A program made the translations under genes and the position numbers. From positions 496,001 to 560,000 of the forward strand of contig NZ_CP029145.1 of the NCBI RefSeq assembly GCF_003149515.1: DNA of 64,000 nt. The letters are read 5' to 3'. Every line of letters begins with the position of its first letter. The stretch's first letter is position 1. The DNA comes from Hymenobacter nivis. Lineage in GTDB: Bacteria; Bacteroidota; Bacteroidia; Cytophagales; Hymenobacteraceae. The notes beneath the pieces were generated by a model. That model worked only from the letters and a program-made list of their open reading frames with translations, was not told the DNA's origin and searched no databases. Shown piece by piece: positions 34,127 through 43,335 of the stretch.

Positions 34127-34283
34127 CAAGCAGGTTAGAAGGTTTCGAGAGAAAGCAAGGACGGGGCCCCTTGCGGTAAAGATGCAGGCCAGCCGCCGGG
34201 CAGCCTCGTGCTTTAGCTTTTCACCACGGAAAAAGCGAAACTATCCCAGAAGATGCGGGGTAATTTTTCGTGCTTCGGGTTGC

Positions 34284-34296
34284 AAACATGCTATAT
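34284..34296 (+). promoter_or_regulatory. Probable promoter region of the S9 peptidase gene
   Basis: The AT-rich stretch ATGCTATATTTTTGC holds a TATTTTTG-type -7 box in a GC-rich setting, with GGTTGC upstream. It lies about 105 bp before the peptidase ATG and divergently from the M14 gene. Spacing to a -33 box is not ideal. Confidence 0.4.
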
Positions 34297-34399
34297 TTTT
34301 GCAACTTAGAGCCCCAAATAAACCGGACCGGGACGAACGCCCGGCGGCGGGGGGGCGTCCTGGCCCGGGCTTTCGGGGTTTTCAATAATCTTACTTCCT

Positions 34400-36463
34400 A
34401 TGAAAAACCTACTACCCTTGCTGGCCACCCTGGCCTTGGCGCCACTGGCCGCCGGGGCCCAAACGGCCCCCGCCCCGCGCCCCCTGAGCCTGCGCGACCT
34501 CGCCCGAATGCGCGACGTGGCCGACCCCAACCTCTCGCCCGACGGGGCCTGGGTAGCCTACACCGTGGCCCGCGTGGACACGGCCACCGACAAGCGCGAC
34601 GCCGACATCTGGATGGCCCGCACCGACGGTAGCCAGAACCTGCGCGTCACCACCAACCCGGCCAGCGAAAGCAAGCCCCGTTTCAGCCCCGACGGCAAGT
34701 ACCTGAGCTTTGTGTCGAGCCGCGGCGAGGACGACGGCGGCAACGCCCAGCTCTGGCTGCTGAACCGCGCCGGCGGCGAGGCCGAGAAGGTCACCAAGCT
34801 CAAAGGCAGCGTGTCGGACTACGTGTGGAGCCCCGACGGCCAGCGCATCGCCTTGATTATCAAGGATGCCGACCCCGACTCGCTCACCGCCGCCCAGAAG
34901 GCCAAGAAGAAAACCGCGCCGCCCATCGTCATCGACCGTTTCCAGTTCAAGCAGGACATCGACGGCTACCTCAACCAGCAGCGCCAGCACCTCTACATGT
35001 TCGACGTGGCCACGCGCCGGCTCGTCTGCCTCACGCCGGGGCCCTACGACGAGCACCTACCTGCCTGGAGCCCCGACGGCAAGCAGCTGGTCTTCAGCAG
35101 CAAGCGGGGCCCCGACCCCGACCGCCACGACAACTACGACTTGTTCCTGATCGACGCCAAAGCCGGGGCCCCCGCCCGCCCGCTGCTCGCCACCGATGTG
35201 CCCGAGAGCGCGCCCAACTACGGCAGCCGCCCCGCCTGGAGCCCCGACGGCCGGCATATCGCCTTCGTACAAGGGGGGGCCAAGGAGCAGCTCGTGTACG
35301 CCCTGCACCAGCTGATGGTGGCGGACGTGGCCGGGGGCCCCGCCCGCGCCCTCACCGCCGGCCTCGACCGCAACACCACCCAGCCCGAATGGGCCCCGGA
35401 TGGCAAAAGCCTTTACTTCTTGGTTGAAGACGACCGCGCCGAATCGCTGATGCGGGTGCCGGCCGCCGGCGGTAAGCTGGAGAAAGTGCTGGCTGGCCCG
35501 CGCCAGGTGGGCGATTTTGCTCTGGCCAGCAAAGGCCAGCTCGTGGTGCTCAGCAGCCAGCCCCAGCAGCCCACCGAGGTGTTTGCGCTGGACAAGAAGG
35601 GGGCCCTGACGCCGCTTTCCAAGCAGAACGATGCGTGGCTGAAGGGGGTCACGCTCGGCGCCGTCGAGCCTATCCAGGCCAAAAGCAAGGACGGCACGCT
35701 GGTGAGCGGCTTCCTCATCAAGCCGGTGGGCTACCAGGCGGGCCGCAAGTACCCCACGCTGCTGCGCATCCACGGGGGGCCCGTGGCGCAGTTCGGCTAC
35801 GGATTTTCGTTTGAGTGGCAATACTTTGCCGCCAACGGCTACGCCGTGGTGGTGGCCAACCCGCGCGGCAGCTCGGGCAGGGGCCTGGAGTACAGCAAGG
35901 CTATTTTTGCCGATTGGGGCAACAAGGACACCGACGACGTGCTGGCCGTGGTGGACTACGCCGTGGCCCAGGGCCTGGCCGACCCCGACCGCCTCGGCGT
36001 GGGCGGCTGGAGCTACGGCGGCATCATGACCGACCAGGTGATTGCCCGCGACCAGCGCTTCAAGGCCGCCGTGAGCGGCGCTAGTATCGGCAACGTGCTG
36101 GCCGGCTATGGTACCGACCAGTACATCCGCGACTACGAAACCGAACTGGGCACGCCCTGGAAAAACACCGACGTGTACCTGCGCGTCTCGTACCCCTTCT
36201 TCCACGCCGACCAGATTAAAACGCCCACGCTCTTCGTGTGCGGCGAGAAGGATTTCAACGTGCCCCTGCTCAACACCGAGCAGATGTACCAGGCCCTCCA
36301 AAGCCTCCACGTGCCCACCGAGCTCGTCATCTACCCCGGCCAGTTTCACGGCGTCACCACCCCCAGCTATGTGAAGGACCGCTACGCGCGGTATTTGGCT
36401 TGGTACAACAAGTACCTGATGCCCAAGGGCACGGCCGTGGCTGGCGCCAGCGGCGGGGAGTAG
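34400..36463 (+). CDS. Secreted S9-family prolyl oligopeptidase-type peptidase
   Basis: A 687-residue exported peptidase: signal peptide (LPLLATLALAPLAAGAQ), a beta-propeller with PD40-type blades (DVADPNLSPDGAWVAY; SKPRFSPDGKYLSFVS; LPAWSPDGKQLVFSS; SRPAWSPDGRHIAFVQ), and a C-terminal alpha/beta hydrolase. The nucleophile is Ser538 in GGWSYGGIMTD; the catalytic His is in YPGQFHGV. It resembles acylaminoacyl/dipeptidyl peptidases that trim peptides in the periplasm. The divergent neighbour is a secreted carboxypeptidase, so the two may act in one peptide-scavenging route. Confidence 0.95.
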   Translation: MKNLLPLLATLALAPLAAGAQTAPAPRPLSLRDLARMRDVADPNLSPDGAWVAYTVARVDTATDKRDADIWMARTDGSQNLRVTTNPASESKPRFSPDGKYLSFVSSRGEDDGGNAQLWLLNRAGGEAEKVTKLKGSVSDYVWSPDGQRIALIIKDADPDSLTAAQKAKKKTAPPIVIDRFQFKQDIDGYLNQQRQHLYMFDVATRRLVCLTPGPYDEHLPAWSPDGKQLVFSSKRGPDPDRHDNYDLFLIDAKAGAPARPLLATDVPESAPNYGSRPAWSPDGRHIAFVQGGAKEQLVYALHQLMVADVAGGPARALTAGLDRNTTQPEWAPDGKSLYFLVEDDRAESLMRVPAAGGKLEKVLAGPRQVGDFALASKGQLVVLSSQPQQPTEVFALDKKGALTPLSKQNDAWLKGVTLGAVEPIQAKSKDGTLVSGFLIKPVGYQAGRKYPTLLRIHGGPVAQFGYGFSFEWQYFAANGYAVVVANPRGSSGRGLEYSKAIFADWGNKDTDDVLAVVDYAVAQGLADPDRLGVGGWSYGGIMTDQVIARDQRFKAAVSGASIGNVLAGYGTDQYIRDYETELGTPWKNTDVYLRVSYPFFHADQIKTPTLFVCGEKDFNVPLLNTEQMYQALQSLHVPTELVIYPGQFHGVTTPSYVKDRYARYLAWYNKYLMPKGTAVAGASGGE

Positions 36464-36545
36464 CACGAACTTTGTAGTTGAGCAGTGCGTGGATGAACTC
36501 TCGTTAGGCGCTGCTTGTAAGCATTAACTACTTGTATCTTGCATC

Positions 36546-36800
36546 ATGCGCCAAGTTATTCTCATCGTGCCCGACGAGTTTTACGCGCCCTTTATGAAAC
36601 TGGTAAAGGCGCTGCCGTTCTCCATTAAAGCCAAGCCCATAGCCCCGCCCAAGCCCAAGCAGTACACTCCCGAGCAGCAGGAGTGGATTGATGATTTCCG
36701 CGAGGCGCTCCACGAAGTGGAGTTGCATCAGCAAGGAAAAATCAAGTTACAGTCTGCTTACGACCTGCTGGATGAGCTTCGAAATAATAGCGTCGGATAG
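36546..36800 (+). CDS. Antitoxin of a RelE-type toxin-antitoxin pair
   Basis: 84 residues from ATG 36546 (MRQVILIVPDEFYAPFMKLV). The C-terminal part (EQQEWIDDFREALHEVELHQ ... SAYDLLDELRN) is acidic and helical, as in antitoxins that wrap a RelE-like partner. It overlaps the toxin gene by 29 bases. I do not recognise a named antitoxin family. No DNA-binding motif is obvious in the N-terminus. Confidence 0.75.
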   Translation: MRQVILIVPDEFYAPFMKLVKALPFSIKAKPIAPPKPKQYTPEQQEWIDDFREALHEVELHQQGKIKLQSAYDLLDELRNNSVG

Positions 36801-37104
36801 ATTCAGTAGGCTCATCAAGCGATTCCAAAAGAGATATCGTTCCGTACCGGACGATTTTGCTAAATTGCTTGAAGAGTTAGCTAAAAATCCGAAGACTGGC
36901 GAGCCACTGGGCCGCGATTGTTACAAAGTGCGCATGAGCATCGCTGCCAAAGGCAAGGATAAAAGCGGTGGAGCCAGAGTAATCACTTGTGTCAAAATTG
37001 TAGGTGAGATAGTTTATCTGCTCACGATTTACGATGAATCCGACCAAGATTCAATCTCCGATAAAGAGCGCGACGACCTGTTGCGCGAAAACGGGTTGCT
37101 GTAG
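36772..37104 (+). CDS. RelE/ParE-superfamily toxin
   Basis: 110 residues from ATG 36772 (MSFEIIASDRFSRLIKRFQK). The RelE-like fold is suggested by an N-terminal helix pair with basic residues, the LLEELAKNPKTGEPLGRDCYKVRM segment and the C-terminal strands (GARVITCVKIVGEIVYLLTIYDES). Such toxins usually cut mRNA on the ribosome. Overlap with the upstream antitoxin gene couples their translation. A perfect terminator follows 3 bp after the stop. Confidence 0.82.
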   Translation: MSFEIIASDRFSRLIKRFQKRYRSVPDDFAKLLEELAKNPKTGEPLGRDCYKVRMSIAAKGKDKSGGARVITCVKIVGEIVYLLTIYDESDQDSISDKERDDLLRENGLL

Positions 37105-37107
37105 AAA

Positions 37108-37143
37108 CGAAAAAGCCCGCTGCAATTGCAGCGGGCTTTTTCG
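37108..37143. terminator. Perfect-hairpin terminator after the toxin gene
   Basis: CGAAAAAGCCCGCTGCAA / TTGCAGCGGGCTTTTTCG, a fully complementary 18-bp stem; usable on both strands. Confidence 0.92.
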
Positions 37144-37155
37144 TGTTATAATCGC

Positions 37156-37242
37156 CTGTCATACTGAGCCTGCGAAGCATCTTATTACGCTAAAACGGCC
37201 CGTCCTGACGTGATAAGATGCTTCGCAGGCTCAGCATGACAG
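37156..37242. repeat. Family A palindromic repeat, copy 6
   Basis: Arms CTGTCATACTGAGCCTGCGA and TCGCAGGCTCAGCATGACAG, inner arms AGCATCTTATTACG / CGTGATAAGATGCT. It lies between the toxin terminator and the 3' end of leuS. Confidence 0.85.
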
Positions 37243-37263
37243 ACGGTGCAATTGGTGAATTGC

Positions 37264-40215
37264 TTACACCACCACGTTCACCATGCGGCCGGGGACTACT
37301 ACTACTTTCTTCACGGCTCTGCCTTCGCCGAAGCGGGTGAGGAAATCCGATTCGCGGATGGCGGTTTCGATTTCGGCGGCGGTGGCGGTAGCGGCGAACT
37401 GGCGCTGGTCGCGCACTTTGCCGTTGATGGCCACGGGGTAGGTCACGTTGGCTTCTACCAAAAACTCCTCGCGGAACTCGGGGTAGGCGGCCTGGCTGAT
37501 GCTGCCGGGCGCGTGGTTTAGCTCGGCCCACAGCTCTTCGGCGATGTGCGGGGCGAAGGGCGAGAGCAGCACGACCAGCGGCTCCAGCACGGCGCGCTTG
37601 TGGGTGCCGAGGGCCGTCAGCTCGTTCACGGCAATCATGAAGGTACTGACGCTGGTGTTGAAACTGAACTTGTCGATGTCGTGCGCCACCTTTTGGATGA
37701 CCTTGTGCAGGGCCTTCAACTCGGCGGGCGCGGCGGGCTCTTCCGTCACGGCCAGGGCCCCATCCTCGGGGTGAAAGAGCCGCCAGAACTTCTTGAGGAA
37801 GCTAGCCACGCCGCTGATGCCGTTGGTATTCCACGGCTTGAACTGCTCTAAGGGCCCCAGGAACATTTCGTACAGCCGCAGCGCATCCGCGCCGTATTTG
37901 TCAATCAACACGTCGGGATTAACGACGTTGTGTAGTGACTTCGACATTTTCTCACTCTCTATTACACCACAGAGATAATCGCCATTTTCCTCATAGATGA
38001 ATTCTGCTGTTTGGTACCCATTTCGCCAAGCCTTGAAAGCATCAATATCTAATTTGTCATTACTGACAATATTGACATCGACGTGTAAAGGAGTGAAATG
38101 CGCATAATTTTCGCCGGATGTTAAGGGACGAAATTTGATCCTGCTACTATTTTGATTGACTTTGCCAATTATTGCGTCGAGTTTTTTTACAATTAAATCA
38201 TCTTTCTTGCATGGTCCAGATAGTGCTTCTATATAAGTCTTTGAAACAAAAATAAAAGAAGGACGAGAGTCATCATCGTTCTCTTTCTCAATACCTGTCC
38301 ATACTCCATCAAGGCGATACACAAGATTAGACCGGCCCAAAATCATCCCCTGATTAATTAGTTTCTGGAACGGCTCATTATGCGTAACCAGCCCTAAATC
38401 TTTCAGGAATAAATACCAGAAGCGGGAATACAATAGGTGGCCGGTAGCGTGCTCGGCGCCGCCCATGTAGAGGTCCACTTGGCCCCAGTATTTCTCGGCT
38501 TCCTCGCCCACGAAGCGGTCGGCGTTTTCGGGGTCCATGTAGCGGAGGTAGTACCAGCTGGAGCCGGCCCAGCCGGGCATGGTGCTCAGCTCGAACTCGT
38601 GCTGGCCGCGGTATTTCCAGTCGGTGGCGCGGCCCAGGGGCGGATCGCCGGTTTCGGTGGGCTTGTATTCGTTGATTTCGGGGAGCACGAGCGGCAGGTC
38701 GGCTTCGGCCACGCCGTAGGCGGTGCCGTCCTTGTAGTACACCGGGATGGGCTCGCCCCAGTAGCGCTGCCGGCCGAAGATGGCGTCGCGCAGGCGGAAG
38801 TTCACCTTGCCTTTGCCGAGGCCTTTTTCCTCCAAAAAGGCGATGAGCTTGGTGGTGGCTTCCTTGTAGGTGAGGCCGTTGATGATGCCGGAGTTGATGT
38901 ATCGACCCTCCTTGGTGGGGTCGGCCTGCTTATCGAGGTCCTTTTGCGCGTCGGAAATAGCCGGGATGGGCAGGCCGAAGTGCTGGGCGAAGAGGTAGTC
39001 GCGCTGGTCGCCGCTGGGCACGGCCATCACGGCGCCGGTGCCGTAGCCGGCCAGCACGTAGTCGGCGAGCCAGATCGGCACGGGGGCCCCATCGACAGGG
39101 TTCGCAGCGTAGGCCCCGGTGAATACGCCCGATACGTGCTTGACGTCCGACATCCGGTCGCGCTCCGAGCGGCGCTTGGTGGCGGCAATGTACTCGTCCA
39201 CGGCGCCGCGTTGGCCGGGTGTGGTGAGGGTATCGACCAGCTCGTGCTCGGGGGCCAGCACCAGGAAGGTGGTCCCGTAAATGGTGTCAACCCGCGTCGT
39301 ATAAACCTTAATATCGGCACCTTCGTGGCCTTGCACGGGAAACGTTACCTCGGCCCCGATGCTCTTGCCAATCCAGTTGCGCTGCATTTCCTTCACGGCG
39401 TCGGGCCAGTCCAGGGTGTTGAGGCCCTGGAGCAGGCGGTCGGCGTAGGCGGTGATGCGCAGGTTCCACTGCGGCATCAGGCGGCGCTCCACGGGGTAGC
39501 CGCCGCGTTCCGAAAGGCCGTCCTTCACCTCGTCGTTGCTGAGCACCGTGCCCAGCGCCGGGCACCAGTTCACGTAGGTATCCTGCTGGTAGGCAAGGCG
39601 ATAGGGGAGGATGACGGCCAGCTTCTGCTTCTCGCCCATCAGCTGCCACTGCCCGGCCGAAAAGTCGTGGCGCTCTTCGTCGCCGCCCGCCGCGTGGATG
39701 CCCGCGCTGCCATGCTCAGCAAACTTCGCCTGCAAGGTGCGGATGTGCTCGGCCCGATCAGTGTCGAGGTTGTACCAGCAATTGAAAAGCTGGAGGAAAA
39801 TCCACTGCGTCCACTTGTAATACTGCGGGTCTGAAGTGCGCACCTCGCGGCTCCAGTCGTAGCTGAACCCCAGCTGCTGGAGCTGCCGGATGTAGGTTTC
39901 GATGTTCTGTTCCGTCGTCACGGCCGGGTGCTGGCCGGTCTGGATGGCGTACTGCTCGGCGGGCAGGCCAAACGAGTCGAAGCCCATGGGGTGCAGTACG
40001 TTGCGGCCTTGCAGGCGCTGGTAGCGGGCCACGATGTCGGAGGCAATGTAGCCCAGCGGGTGTCCCACGTGCAGCCCCGCCCCGGACGGGTACGGGAACA
40101 TATCCAGCACGTAGTACTTGGGCTTGCTGGAGTGGTTGTCGGCCTTGAAGGTCTGGTGGGTTTTCCAGTGGGCTTGCCACTTCTTCTCAATCTCTTCGGG
40201 ACGGTAGGCGGGCAT
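37264..40215 (-). CDS. leuS: Leucyl-tRNA synthetase, with an AT-rich internal patch
   Basis: A 983-residue LeuRS starting MPAYRPEEIEKKWQAHWKTH. The HIGH motif appears as HVGH (residues 49-52), the editing domain follows, and KMSKS is in VIESEKMSKSLHN. The C-terminal anticodon-binding domain is complete. It charges tRNA-Leu. Between about 37930 and 38430 base composition drops sharply to AT-rich and codon use changes; this segment encodes RLDGVWTGIEKENDDDSRPS through GYQTAEFIYEENGDY, and is some 50 residues longer than I would expect at this place. The frame is intact, so the protein is probably functional. Confidence 0.96.
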   Translation of the reverse strand: MPAYRPEEIEKKWQAHWKTHQTFKADNHSSKPKYYVLDMFPYPSGAGLHVGHPLGYIASDIVARYQRLQGRNVLHPMGFDSFGLPAEQYAIQTGQHPAVTTEQNIETYIRQLQQLGFSYDWSREVRTSDPQYYKWTQWIFLQLFNCWYNLDTDRAEHIRTLQAKFAEHGSAGIHAAGGDEERHDFSAGQWQLMGEKQKLAVILPYRLAYQQDTYVNWCPALGTVLSNDEVKDGLSERGGYPVERRLMPQWNLRITAYADRLLQGLNTLDWPDAVKEMQRNWIGKSIGAEVTFPVQGHEGADIKVYTTRVDTIYGTTFLVLAPEHELVDTLTTPGQRGAVDEYIAATKRRSERDRMSDVKHVSGVFTGAYAANPVDGAPVPIWLADYVLAGYGTGAVMAVPSGDQRDYLFAQHFGLPIPAISDAQKDLDKQADPTKEGRYINSGIINGLTYKEATTKLIAFLEEKGLGKGKVNFRLRDAIFGRQRYWGEPIPVYYKDGTAYGVAEADLPLVLPEINEYKPTETGDPPLGRATDWKYRGQHEFELSTMPGWAGSSWYYLRYMDPENADRFVGEEAEKYWGQVDLYMGGAEHATGHLLYSRFWYLFLKDLGLVTHNEPFQKLINQGMILGRSNLVYRLDGVWTGIEKENDDDSRPSFIFVSKTYIEALSGPCKKDDLIVKKLDAIIGKVNQNSSRIKFRPLTSGENYAHFTPLHVDVNIVSNDKLDIDAFKAWRNGYQTAEFIYEENGDYLCGVIESEKMSKSLHNVVNPDVLIDKYGADALRLYEMFLGPLEQFKPWNTNGISGVASFLKKFWRLFHPEDGALAVTEEPAAPAELKALHKVIQKVAHDIDKFSFNTSVSTFMIAVNELTALGTHKRAVLEPLVVLLSPFAPHIAEELWAELNHAPGSISQAAYPEFREEFLVEANVTYPVAINGKVRDQRQFAATATAAEIETAIRESDFLTRFGEGRAVKKVVVVPGRMVNVVV

Positions 40216-40302
40216 TGGCTTGGCGTTGGTAATTCTGGTAAAGGTAACGACGGCGCTTAGGCGTTGAAATGCAAGCAGCGGGTTGCGCGAGCATCAGCCC
40301 GG

Positions 40303-40398
40303 TGTAGAGACGTATCCTTGCGTCTTCGGTTTGAACATCAGGGGTGAACGATCTACGGGCAAGTCGTTCAAGCCGGAGACGCAAGGATGCGTCTCTAC
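40303..40398. repeat. Family B palindromic repeat, copy 1
   Basis: Arms GTAGAGACGTATCCTTGCGT and ACGCAAGGATGCGTCTCTAC, inner arms CGGTTTGAAC / GTTCAAGCCG. It lies between leuS and dnaG, which are divergent. A second copy is at 61333-61415. Confidence 0.85.
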
Positions 40399-40468
40399 AT
40401 CCATTTGGTAGCCAAAAAGCCAACCCGAACCGCCCGGGTGTAAATTTGAGAACCTTAATTGTCTGTCC

Positions 40469-42511
40469 GTGGCCCGCATCCCCAAAGAGTTAGTTGATCA
40501 GATTATCCAAACCGCCGACATTGTGGAGGTCGTCGGCGACTTTGTGCAGCTCAAGCGCAAGGGCCAGAACCTGTGGGCCCCGTGTCCGTTCCACAACGAA
40601 AAATCGCCGTCGTTTTCGGTAAATCCGGCCAAGGGATTGTATAAATGCTTCGGCTGCGGTAAGGCTGGCGGCGTGGTGCAGTTCGTGATGGACGTGGAGG
40701 GCACGTCCTATGTGGAGGCCCTGAAGTACTTGGCCAAGAAGTACGCCATCACGGTTCAGGAGGAGGAAAAAACGCCCCAGCAGCAGCAGGAGCAGAACGA
40801 GCGCGACTCACAGTTCATTGTATCCAACTGGGCCAAAGACCACTACCACCGCCTGCTGCAAAACACTGAGGAAGGCATGAGCGTGGGCTACGGCTACCTC
40901 AAGGAGCGCGGCCTGAACCTGGCCACCATCCAAACCTTTGAGTTGGGCTACTCGCTCGACCAGTGGGAAGACCTGTTGAAAAGCGCTACCGCGGCCGGCT
41001 ACGAGCTGAAATACCTCGAAAAAACCGGCCTCGTCGTCAAGCGCGAGGACGACCAGGGGCACGACACCGGCCGGCGCTACGACCGTTTCCGGGGCCGCGT
41101 GATGTTCCCGATCCACAACATTTCGGGCCGCGTGGTGGGCTTCGGGGCCCGTACCCTGAAGCGCGACGACAAAATGGCAAAGTACCTCAACTCGTCTGAG
41201 TCGGAGATTTACCACAAGTCGGACGTGCTTTACGGCTTGTTTCAGGCGCGCCAGGCCATCCGGCAGGAGGAATTATGCTACCTCGTGGAAGGCTACCTCG
41301 ACGTGCTGAGCCTGTACCAGGGCGGCATTAAAAACGTGGTAGCCTCGTCGGGCACGTCGCTCACCGAAGGCCAAATCCGGCTCATCAAGCGGTATTCCGA
41401 CAACGTAACGGTGCTCTACGACGGCGACGCGGCCGGCATCAAGGCCAGCCTGCGCGGCACCGATTTGCTGCTCGAAGGCGGCCTGAACGTGCGCGTGGTG
41501 CTATTTCCCGACGGCGACGACCCCGACAGCTACATCCGCAAGGTGGGCGACCAGCGCTTCGCCGAGTATATTGAGAAGCAAAGCCAGGACTTCATCACCT
41601 TCAAAACTACGCTGGTGGCCCGCGACGCGGCCGGCGACCCGGTGAAGAAGGCCGAGGCCATCCGGCAGGTGCTCACCAGCATTGCCAAGGTGCCCGACGC
41701 CATCAAGCGCCAGGTATTTTTGCAACAGACGTCGGCCGCATTCGGCATTGATGAGCAGGTGCTTATCACCGAATACAACAAATTGGTGAAGCCCACTGCC
41801 GGCCTTTCCCGCCCGGCCGAGGGTAGGGCCTCCAGCGGCGGCAGCGGGCGCCCCGCCCCGCCCGTGGCCGCGACCCGCGCCCTCACGGCCGAAGAGGAAG
41901 CCGAAGCCGCCATGTACGGCGCGTTCGAGCCCGGGGCCCCCGCCGCGCCGTCGCCCGCCGCAACCGACGAGGACGCCGCCCAAATCGACTTGCTGCAAGC
42001 ATGCGAACGCGAGGTGCTGCGCCTGCTGGTGCTCTACGCCGCCCGTGAGGTGGATACCGACGTGAGCGTGGCCCAGTACCTACTGGGCCAGCTGGAGGAA
42101 GCGCCGTTCAAAACGCCGCTCTACGCCGAGCTGTGGGCTCTGTGCCGCGAAGAGCTGCTGGCCGGCCGCTTCCCCGAGGCGCGGCAGCTGGGCCAGCATA
42201 TGCGGGCCGATATCCGCCTGCTGGTGTCAGACCTGGCCACCGAGCGCTACGACATCAGCCCCAACTGGCGGGTGAAAGAAATCTACGTCTTCAACGAAGT
42301 GGACCTGCCTAAAGTGGCTTGCGACAACGCTGTGCTGCGCCTCAACAAGTGCCACGTGCAGCGCGAGCTGAACCGCCGCCTCGAAACCCTGCGCCAACCG
42401 ATGCTCGACGACGCCGAGCTGTTCGAGAACCTACGCGCCATCAAGGACTTAAAGCAACTCGACAACCAGCTGGCGGCGCTGCTGGGCACGGTTATCCCGC
42501 GTGGCGCTTAG
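40469..42511 (+). CDS. dnaG: DNA primase
   Basis: A 680-residue DnaG. The CHC2 zinc ribbon has Cys39, His42, Cys60 and Cys63 (CPFHNEKSPSFSVNPAKGLY then KCFGCG). The catalytic core holds RFRGRVMFPIHN and a TOPRIM domain (YLVEGYLDVLSL; VVASSGTSLTEGQ; LYDGDAAGIKA). A linker rich in Ala, Pro and Gly near residues 445-500 precedes the helicase-binding C-terminal domain. It makes RNA primers at the replication fork. The start is GTG 40469 (MARIPKELVDQII), matching the family. Confidence 0.97.
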   Translation: MARIPKELVDQIIQTADIVEVVGDFVQLKRKGQNLWAPCPFHNEKSPSFSVNPAKGLYKCFGCGKAGGVVQFVMDVEGTSYVEALKYLAKKYAITVQEEEKTPQQQQEQNERDSQFIVSNWAKDHYHRLLQNTEEGMSVGYGYLKERGLNLATIQTFELGYSLDQWEDLLKSATAAGYELKYLEKTGLVVKREDDQGHDTGRRYDRFRGRVMFPIHNISGRVVGFGARTLKRDDKMAKYLNSSESEIYHKSDVLYGLFQARQAIRQEELCYLVEGYLDVLSLYQGGIKNVVASSGTSLTEGQIRLIKRYSDNVTVLYDGDAAGIKASLRGTDLLLEGGLNVRVVLFPDGDDPDSYIRKVGDQRFAEYIEKQSQDFITFKTTLVARDAAGDPVKKAEAIRQVLTSIAKVPDAIKRQVFLQQTSAAFGIDEQVLITEYNKLVKPTAGLSRPAEGRASSGGSGRPAPPVAATRALTAEEEAEAAMYGAFEPGAPAAPSPAATDEDAAQIDLLQACEREVLRLLVLYAAREVDTDVSVAQYLLGQLEEAPFKTPLYAELWALCREELLAGRFPEARQLGQHMRADIRLLVSDLATERYDISPNWRVKEIYVFNEVDLPKVACDNAVLRLNKCHVQRELNRRLETLRQPMLDDAELFENLRAIKDLKQLDNQLAALLGTVIPRGA

Positions 42512-42554
42512 GTTAGAGGACCCCAAACGGCGAAAAACTGCAAGCCGGAGAATG

Positions 42555-43019
42555 CTACTTGAGTTGATTTAGCGAGCGTTTGGTTTCGCGGTGCGCCCGT
42601 TTGATGCGGACGTTGAGCTGCTTTTGGTTGGCTCTGCTCAGCTTGGCGGGGGCCATTTTTACCACGGTCAGCGGGCTACCGGGCTGCATGGTGAACGGTA
42701 CCTCGGCCGCACCGTCGTAGGCGGCTACTGCAGCCACGGGGCCCGCATCGGCCGGCACGGTGAAGAAAAAGAGGCCTTCCGCGTTGGTGGCGCAGGTTTG
42801 CTTGGTACGCACCAGCCGCACCACGGCCCCGCCCAGGGGCCCCTTGGGCGTATCGATGCGGCCGGTCAGGGTGACGTTGGCCGGAGCTTCGGCCGATGCG
42901 GCGGAGGTGACCGGGGGGGCGGTTTGTGCCTGCGCCCGGGCCGGGCTGGCCCAGATAAAGCAAGCGGCGAAGAGGCAGGTACAAGAAATAAAACGCGCAA
43001 TCATGGTTGGTATAGGCAT
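42555..43019 (-). CDS. Exported protein with a carboxypeptidase-regulatory-like domain
   Basis: About 154 residues from ATG 43019 (MPIPTMIARF) or 149 from ATG 43004. A signal peptide (CTCLFAACFIWASPARAQA) precedes a beta-sandwich resembling the CarboxypepD_reg-like fold (NVTLTGRIDTPKGPLGGAVV ... NAEGLFFFTVPADAG). A basic C-terminal tail (RANQKQLNVRIKRAHRETKR) is unusual for the fold. Probably periplasmic or outer membrane-associated; no function assigned. Confidence 0.72.
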   Translation of the reverse strand: MPIPTMIARFISCTCLFAACFIWASPARAQAQTAPPVTSAASAEAPANVTLTGRIDTPKGPLGGAVVRLVRTKQTCATNAEGLFFFTVPADAGPVAAVAAYDGAAEVPFTMQPGSPLTVVKMAPAKLSRANQKQLNVRIKRAHRETKRSLNQLK

Positions 43020-43335
43020 AGCGTGTAGAAAAATTGAATCAGAAAATAAAACGGGTCCCAGCGGCAAGACCGCACTGGCCAGCGCCCGGCTATATCAAAC
43101 TAAACGAAATGCAAAAGTGCAAGTAATTCGGCGTAACTCCAACGACAATTAAATAAGACTATTTGAAGTAAAGAAAGTGGAAACCGATCTTTAATAGGAA
43201 TTATCAGCTTAAAAAATTGTATTAAACGCGGCTAGGAACAAGATTGTAAAATTAATTATTCCCCGTCTATTCCAAGTTTATTGCTAATGGCAATGATTCC
43301 AGGGCCCCTACCATTACTTGTAAGACCGGGGCCGG
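43020..43335. other. AT-rich gap without a recognised feature
   Basis: 316 bp between two minus-strand genes. The middle (43090-43260) is AT-rich and may hold the promoter of the exported-protein gene. I see no gene, clear hairpin terminator or repeat. Confidence 0.5.
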
